Shown here: positions 24,801 through 30,800 of the stretch, piece by piece
Layout: every line of letters starts with the position of its first letter
Numbering within the stretch: position 1 is the stretch's first letter
NCBI RefSeq assembly: GCF_026151205.1
Contig: NC_087074.1
Coordinates: 5,210,001 to 5,274,000, forward strand
From: Bolinopsis microptera
Lineage: Eukaryota > Ctenophora > Tentaculata > Lobata > Bolinopsidae
DNA: 64,000 nucleotides
Direction: 5' to 3'
The notes under the pieces: model-generated
The model's database searches: none
What the model was told of the DNA's origin: nothing
Seen by the model: the letters and a program-made list of their open reading frames with translations, nothing else
Translations under genes and position numbers: made by a program

Positions 24801-27800
24801 TCAAACTTATTAAGTTAGTAACGTGGAACCGTGAGAACTGTATAAACAAAGAGTTGTTAAAATCTGATGCTCAAGAATTCACGAGTTAATCGAAAGTAGC
24901 AGCACTTGAATGAGTCAAGTAGCGAGAGTCCGAGACCTATGATTCCTATAACTCTGTCACCCACGCCAGTCCTTCCTCCACCCCCTCTTACTCATGTCCT
25001 ACCTGCTCCAACAAGCTCCTCAATACCAGACCTTCTAAATCTGTTTAGATATCAGACATTGTTTAAGTTTACAGACGTTATATGTTTAGTTAATAGTTTA
25101 AGTTAAATAGTTAAATTGTTTAGATAACTATGTTTACACACGAAAACGTGGCAAATTTTGCTTATGCTAACATAGGTGGCTTTTGTTGCAACAGAGGTCC
25201 GCTGATGTGTGATGGAATAGTTCTTTAGAGTCACTTTTCAACATGACCTGTATAATTGTGACGTTTTCGCGAACTAAGATATGATTTAATTTTAGGTTGA
25301 CTAGTTTACGTTGAACGGTTAACAAATCACATATTGAGGTAGTTTTTTGATTTCACTTGATTGATTTTTAGTTTTGAAGAACTAAAAATAAATTAGAGTA
25401 ATATTTGTTCACTATTTTAGACGTAAAATTTTATTGATTTAAATGTCACAACCTATTTTAACTATTATCTAAATAAATGTTTGAATTATGTAAAATTGCA
25501 AATAATTTAGATCTTACCAGATGACCTTTGCTACACGTTGTATAACTATAACTATACCTCTCGGCGCGCGATCAAAAGGGGTTGCAGCGTGTGTCAAAAT
25601 GACATCAGGCTAATGATCATTCTTTCGCAACGAGGTGGATTCACTTTAAAAGTCCATCGGGTGGCGGCGCCAAAGCGCTAATGTTCTGTCATCTGAATGG
25701 TCATGAAATGTTACCTCCCATACATAATAGTATTGTCCTAATATAAGCTGAGAGCTCTTGTGGGTACACCTTTTCCTTGAAATAGATGCTGTGATCTGTA
25801 GTATACTAGCAACTCTTTGAATAGGATTGCCATTAAAGCATTAGCACTTTAAGAACTTGCTGTATGCGTACAAGTTATTCGATCATTAGCCTATGATCGT
25901 GGCAACTTTATAAAAAGGTATTGTGGACCATTTTCTGTAGCATTAGCCATGAAAGTAGGAGCGAACTCTCTACAAGCTTCCAAGGTCACCACAACTAAGT
26001 TCAACCCTTTGCCTTTGCATTCAATTCTCTAGCTTTCCAAAGTTTCACACAATCGAGTCCGAAGTAGGCGCGTGTTGAAAAGATGAAGATGAAATATTGG
26101 GTTTCCGAAGAGTTCACAATGGTCAGCACCAAGGACATCTTGACCATCTTGATCCTGACTATATCTTCATTAGGGGGCTGGGGGCCGCTCCTGCTAACCA
26201 AAATGGTATGTTACTATGTTTGACTTTACCTTATCGGACGTTATTTGACCGGACATTGTGTGAACGGACATATAATTTTAAACAAACATTAAAATGAACG
26301 CTCAAAGGCATTCAAAACAATAAAAAGTTCGCGATCACGTTAGCGTTAGGGTTAGTGTTACAGTTTTACTCATAGTCATTTAGCCGAATGAAACCTAAAA
26401 ATTGATCCTAAAAACGTCATAAATTCTTTGGAAGCTTCTTTTGTGTCAGTAGATCGATTTTTCAGACGGATCTGTCTGTACTATCTTTGCAATTGCACTT
26501 TGTAAGTCTGTACTGCCAATGTCCATATCACGTAAAATATTGTAAAGTTGATATCATAAGGTAATCGTGGTAATATTAGAAGGTAATCGTGACGTCACGT
26601 TATCCATGACAGTTGGCACGAGTACTGAACAGACTGTGCCTGCAGTCACGTCAAGCACGGATTTTTGGCTAGGCACGGCATTTGAAAAGACATGCCTGAG
26701 GAGTTGTCACGTATCCTTGGCACGCCCTATAAACACACTACGTGCCTCTGGTCATGACTGTCGTTGGCATTACATCTGACCGCACTATGACAACAGTCAT
26801 GGTGACAACAGTCATGGTGACAACAGTCATGGTGATACAAGTCATAGTATGGTCGGGCCCTTAAATTCTGAGAATAAATTATTGGCGACATTTTTACAAT
26901 TCCTTTACAATTTTGCTACAACACCTCCTCCTTAAATTCATGATAACATAAATCGTTGCTCAGTAGTTATAAGTTAAACATACAATTAACAGGTTGGTTA
27001 CCAGTGCAGCGAGATGTGGAAATAGAGTGGGATCTTGAGTCGACACCTTTAGAAATTAAAACTAATAGTGTGATGGGGAGTCACGATAATGCGATGGTGA
27101 GATGTTACTCTGCTGGGGGAGATTATGTAGGGATAGTCGACCTCCACTTCTCCCCTACTCTAAACTACCGTCTCAACTGGTGCGACACATCCTACACTAA
27201 CTTCCCTGTTAATCCTCCCTCTCCTACTGACAAGGTTTGGCGCATCACTCTAACCAGAACTGCAGGTGTTAGAGTAGTGATTCACTGTAACGAGGTGGAG
27301 GTGCTCAACACCCTGTTCTCAGACACAACGTGTATAGACGGTAGTTGGAGCACGTACTGGAGTAGAGACGTAGCAAAGATAAAGTTAAGTTTGCGCGACG
27401 CGTCTGGTTACTACAGAGCACAACCAGGTGACTAATAACAACAAGCATTGGTTTAACAAAGTAACAATAACTTTAATTTATAAATAAACCACCTTGCTGA
27501 TTTTCTCGTAAGCTCGTGATTACGTGTTTTTATGTCTAAATTTCAAGTGTGTTATTTAACATAATAAGTGTTTTTAGTATATGCAAACCTGTTTAATATG
27601 CCCAAAATCAAGTTTATAACAAAGTAATTTGATCTTTGATAAAAACTTCATTCTGACAGCCGCATCATTCTGACAGCCTTACACCCGTAGTCATTTTAAT
27701 GTTTAGTCATTTTAAGGTTTAGTCATTTAATTTGGGACAAAAGGAATGTAATCAGTGTAATGATGGAAATCAAGCAACAAAATTCGTGAAATTCTTAACG

Positions 27801-30800
27801 GGAAACGATATTTGATGATTTCATCACGAAGGGGGTATCTATGAACTTTACTTTCAGCTGTGGTTGTTGGTAGATTTGGAAGATTTCGGAATGAGAACTA
27901 GCGGCGATAAAACGTGCGGAGAAGGGAGTCTGACGAATATGATTGAGATAAAAAACTTTCCTGCAGATAATAACTCAACTAATCTTTGTGTGAGCAAGGT
28001 CTTTTCTAAGGCTCATGACATTCTAGGTAAAATAAATCTAGCCATTTTTATAAGTTCAAACTCTACAAGTACATATCACATTATTGGATGGAGAAATATT
28101 GCGACGTAAACTTACTTGTACACATTGGTAGAAATCAACCGGTAGAAATGTCAGTCAGATTTCGAGCGTTCAACGTGATAAAAATCTGAACGCTCAATTC
28201 AACCGACATTTCGGGTGGTACACTTCGACTGATGTGCAGAAATACCTAGTACGCAAGGTGCAATCAGTGCAGTGACCAATAAAGCAGCTTTTAATGAACC
28301 TAATCACCTCAGGGGCTGTACACCTCGCATCCACTATTCTTCTTGCTGCAACCTACGCAACAACTAACTGGCATCGGTTCGACCATCCAACATTCAATTG
28401 GAGAGCTTTTATCTGGGGTGAGTCATTCACAAAAACCTTTAATCTGGGGTGAGTCATTCACAAAAACCTTTAATCTGGGGTGAGTCATTCACAAAAACCT
28501 TTAATCTGGGGTGAGTCATTCACAAAAACCTTTAATCTGGGGTGAGTCATTCACAAAAACCTTTAATCTGGGGTGAGTCATTCACAAAAACCTTTAATCT
28601 GGGGTGAGTCATTCACACAAACCTTTAATCTGGGGTGAGTCATTCACAAAAACCTTTAATCTGGGGTGAGTCATTCACAAAAACCTTTAATCTGGGGTGA
28701 GTCATTCACAAAAACCTTTAATCTGGGGTGAGTCATTCACAAAAACATTTAATCTGGGGTGAGTCATTCACACAAACCTTTAATCTGGGGTGAGTCATTC
28801 ACACAAACCTCCCAAATTTTGTTCGACGAAATACCATGATGATTAAGATGTGGTCCTGTTTGTCTAACTCTAAGAAAACTTATTACAATAGTACACAATA
28901 AATTTGGTGTTACGCCATAGTCCAAAATCATAACTTCACGTTTTAGGACACGGACAGAGCTCAGAGCAAGCCAACGCCCTCAAGAACACAAAACACAGGA
29001 TGAAGATCGACATCACTTCCTTCTACAATGTTTGGCTTCTTATAATGATTAGTTGCAGTGCTCTTGGAATCCTGTGAGTAATACGAATAGTTCGAACGAA
29101 TGGATATATTTTGAGCAGTTTTTGTCGTTGTATTTCATCACAACCTATCGTGGGCGTATTGCATGAGATGATCAAATTAAATACACTAAAAGTAACACGG
29201 TTCACACTGTTTTTCAGTTTTCACGGTCAGCTGTACTGTGAACACTTGATGCATATAGTGGCTATGTTTGATCTCCTCAACAGAGTAATACGAGGAGCCA
29301 CTGCCAACAGAGACCAACTTTTGGTGGGTATTTAATCAAGAGGAGGATATAAGCTAAATTCAGGGTGATCTTCAATTTACTGATTGTGAAATGTGATGTG
29401 TAAACAGCATTATTTGCGTTTCTATTATAAATGGTTGATCTGAAGAGGAGAGGAACACGCATACCACAAACACGGACGTTAAAATGTTAATTATGATTTA
29501 AACCCAATTAATTAATTAATTATTCCAACCCTCCGTCAGGTGATAATACCGTTTGCAGTGTTTATTATCTACATCTACTCCATGATTTACTTTACATTCG
29601 CTCGCTCCATGTTTGATAACGACAAGATGGAGTACTGCAACACGTTGGCTCAATGTTTTAGTACAGCAATCAGATACTCAATGAGAAACAGCAATGGTGG
29701 CCATAACTACAGATACTTCCTAATATCATGTTAATAATTATAGGAGGCATGTTTATCTGCGAAGCGTAAATGGCGGCGTAAATTTAGGTGAAATTATTTC
29801 AAAGATATCCAAGTTTTGTTTCCTAAATTTAATTTTAAAGGTGGTATTTTTAACAAAAACAAAAAATGAAACTCTAAATTCGAAGATAAACGGTATTTTG
29901 AACAAAAATCTTTTAAGAAATATTTAGAAATCATTCCATAATATTGAATGTTAGTCTTAATTCTCGAAAGCAGGATCAAAAAAATATAATCAACCAGGAG
30001 TTGTGCGAGAGATTCAAAAATATATTTACCATTATATCGATCAGAGTTATATTGTTATCCGTCCCATGTTAATGGCGAGCTGTTCAATTAGATGTATCAA
30101 GTTTTAGTATCGAGCTGGAGACAAAACCCTTCGGATCACCATAAATACGTTCCTCCTCATTTCCTTACTTCTGGTAAATATGATGAGCGGTGTCAGAAGT
30201 GCGTTCAGAAGCGGCAGCGTCGTGCTAACCATCAATTCACAGACCAACAAGGCAAAGGGATCATCCGAGATGATGCGAGTTGGCCAGATGTAGTGGAACT
30301 GCAGGGCAGCTATTCCTGAATTACAGACCAAGAAAGCTGCTGACAGGATTGAGACTGTGGTGTTCACATGTGACCAATCAGTGACCACAGGGTGGTCAGG
30401 GTCACGTGCGCGAGCTCTGAGCCATGTGACTAAAAACTGGGATACCAGGCAACCTAGGACAACGGTTATCGGAACTAGACAGAACAACCCTGCTAGTAAG
30501 TTTGGGATCATCAAGAACACGTTCCTAGGTATGTGAACATGAATGAACCCAACTGTTAACAGAAACTTCGACAAGTTATGACCGACAAAAGAAATCGCGA
30601 CATTCAGCCAAAGTGTAATCCAAGGGAACTTTCCAAGATTCGGTTCAACGTAGATGACATACCAAACATCCACTGTAGACAGCAATACTAGAAACCCGAT
30701 TATAAAAGCTATCGCTATCTTCAGAGCTCTCACATTAACCTGATGGAAAGGAAAGGATATTTTACCAGTCCTCAAAACAGCGAGTACCACATTGAAAAGG

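Larger units (their letters stand above)
23536..26213 (+). repeat. Segmental duplication, copy B (partner 7158-9985)
   Basis: It contains the 3' exons of receptor gene 2 (23573 onward, about 24080-24141, 24306-24680), the candidate terminal exon 24923-25047 and the signal-peptide exon of copy 3 (26083-26205). It lacks the hAT MITE and both palindromes of copy A, and carries a private insertion at 23735-23888. The DPCSAG exon reaches a stop after EPFN here, whereas it is open in copy A. Confidence 0.9.
26083..27427 (+). pseudogene. Receptor-like gene copy 3: 5' fragment (signal-peptide and beta-rich exons)
   Basis: Exon 26083-26205 corresponds to the signal-peptide exon but, after TILILTI, small indels change the frame to [14 protein letters not shown]. 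Exon 26964-27427 encodes the beta-rich domain ([27 protein letters not shown]) and is intact, phase 2 in and phase 1 out. The kringle exons are missing between them, and no Cys-rich exons follow before the IP3R exon at 28288. It is the truncated right end of the tandem array. Confidence 0.7.
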
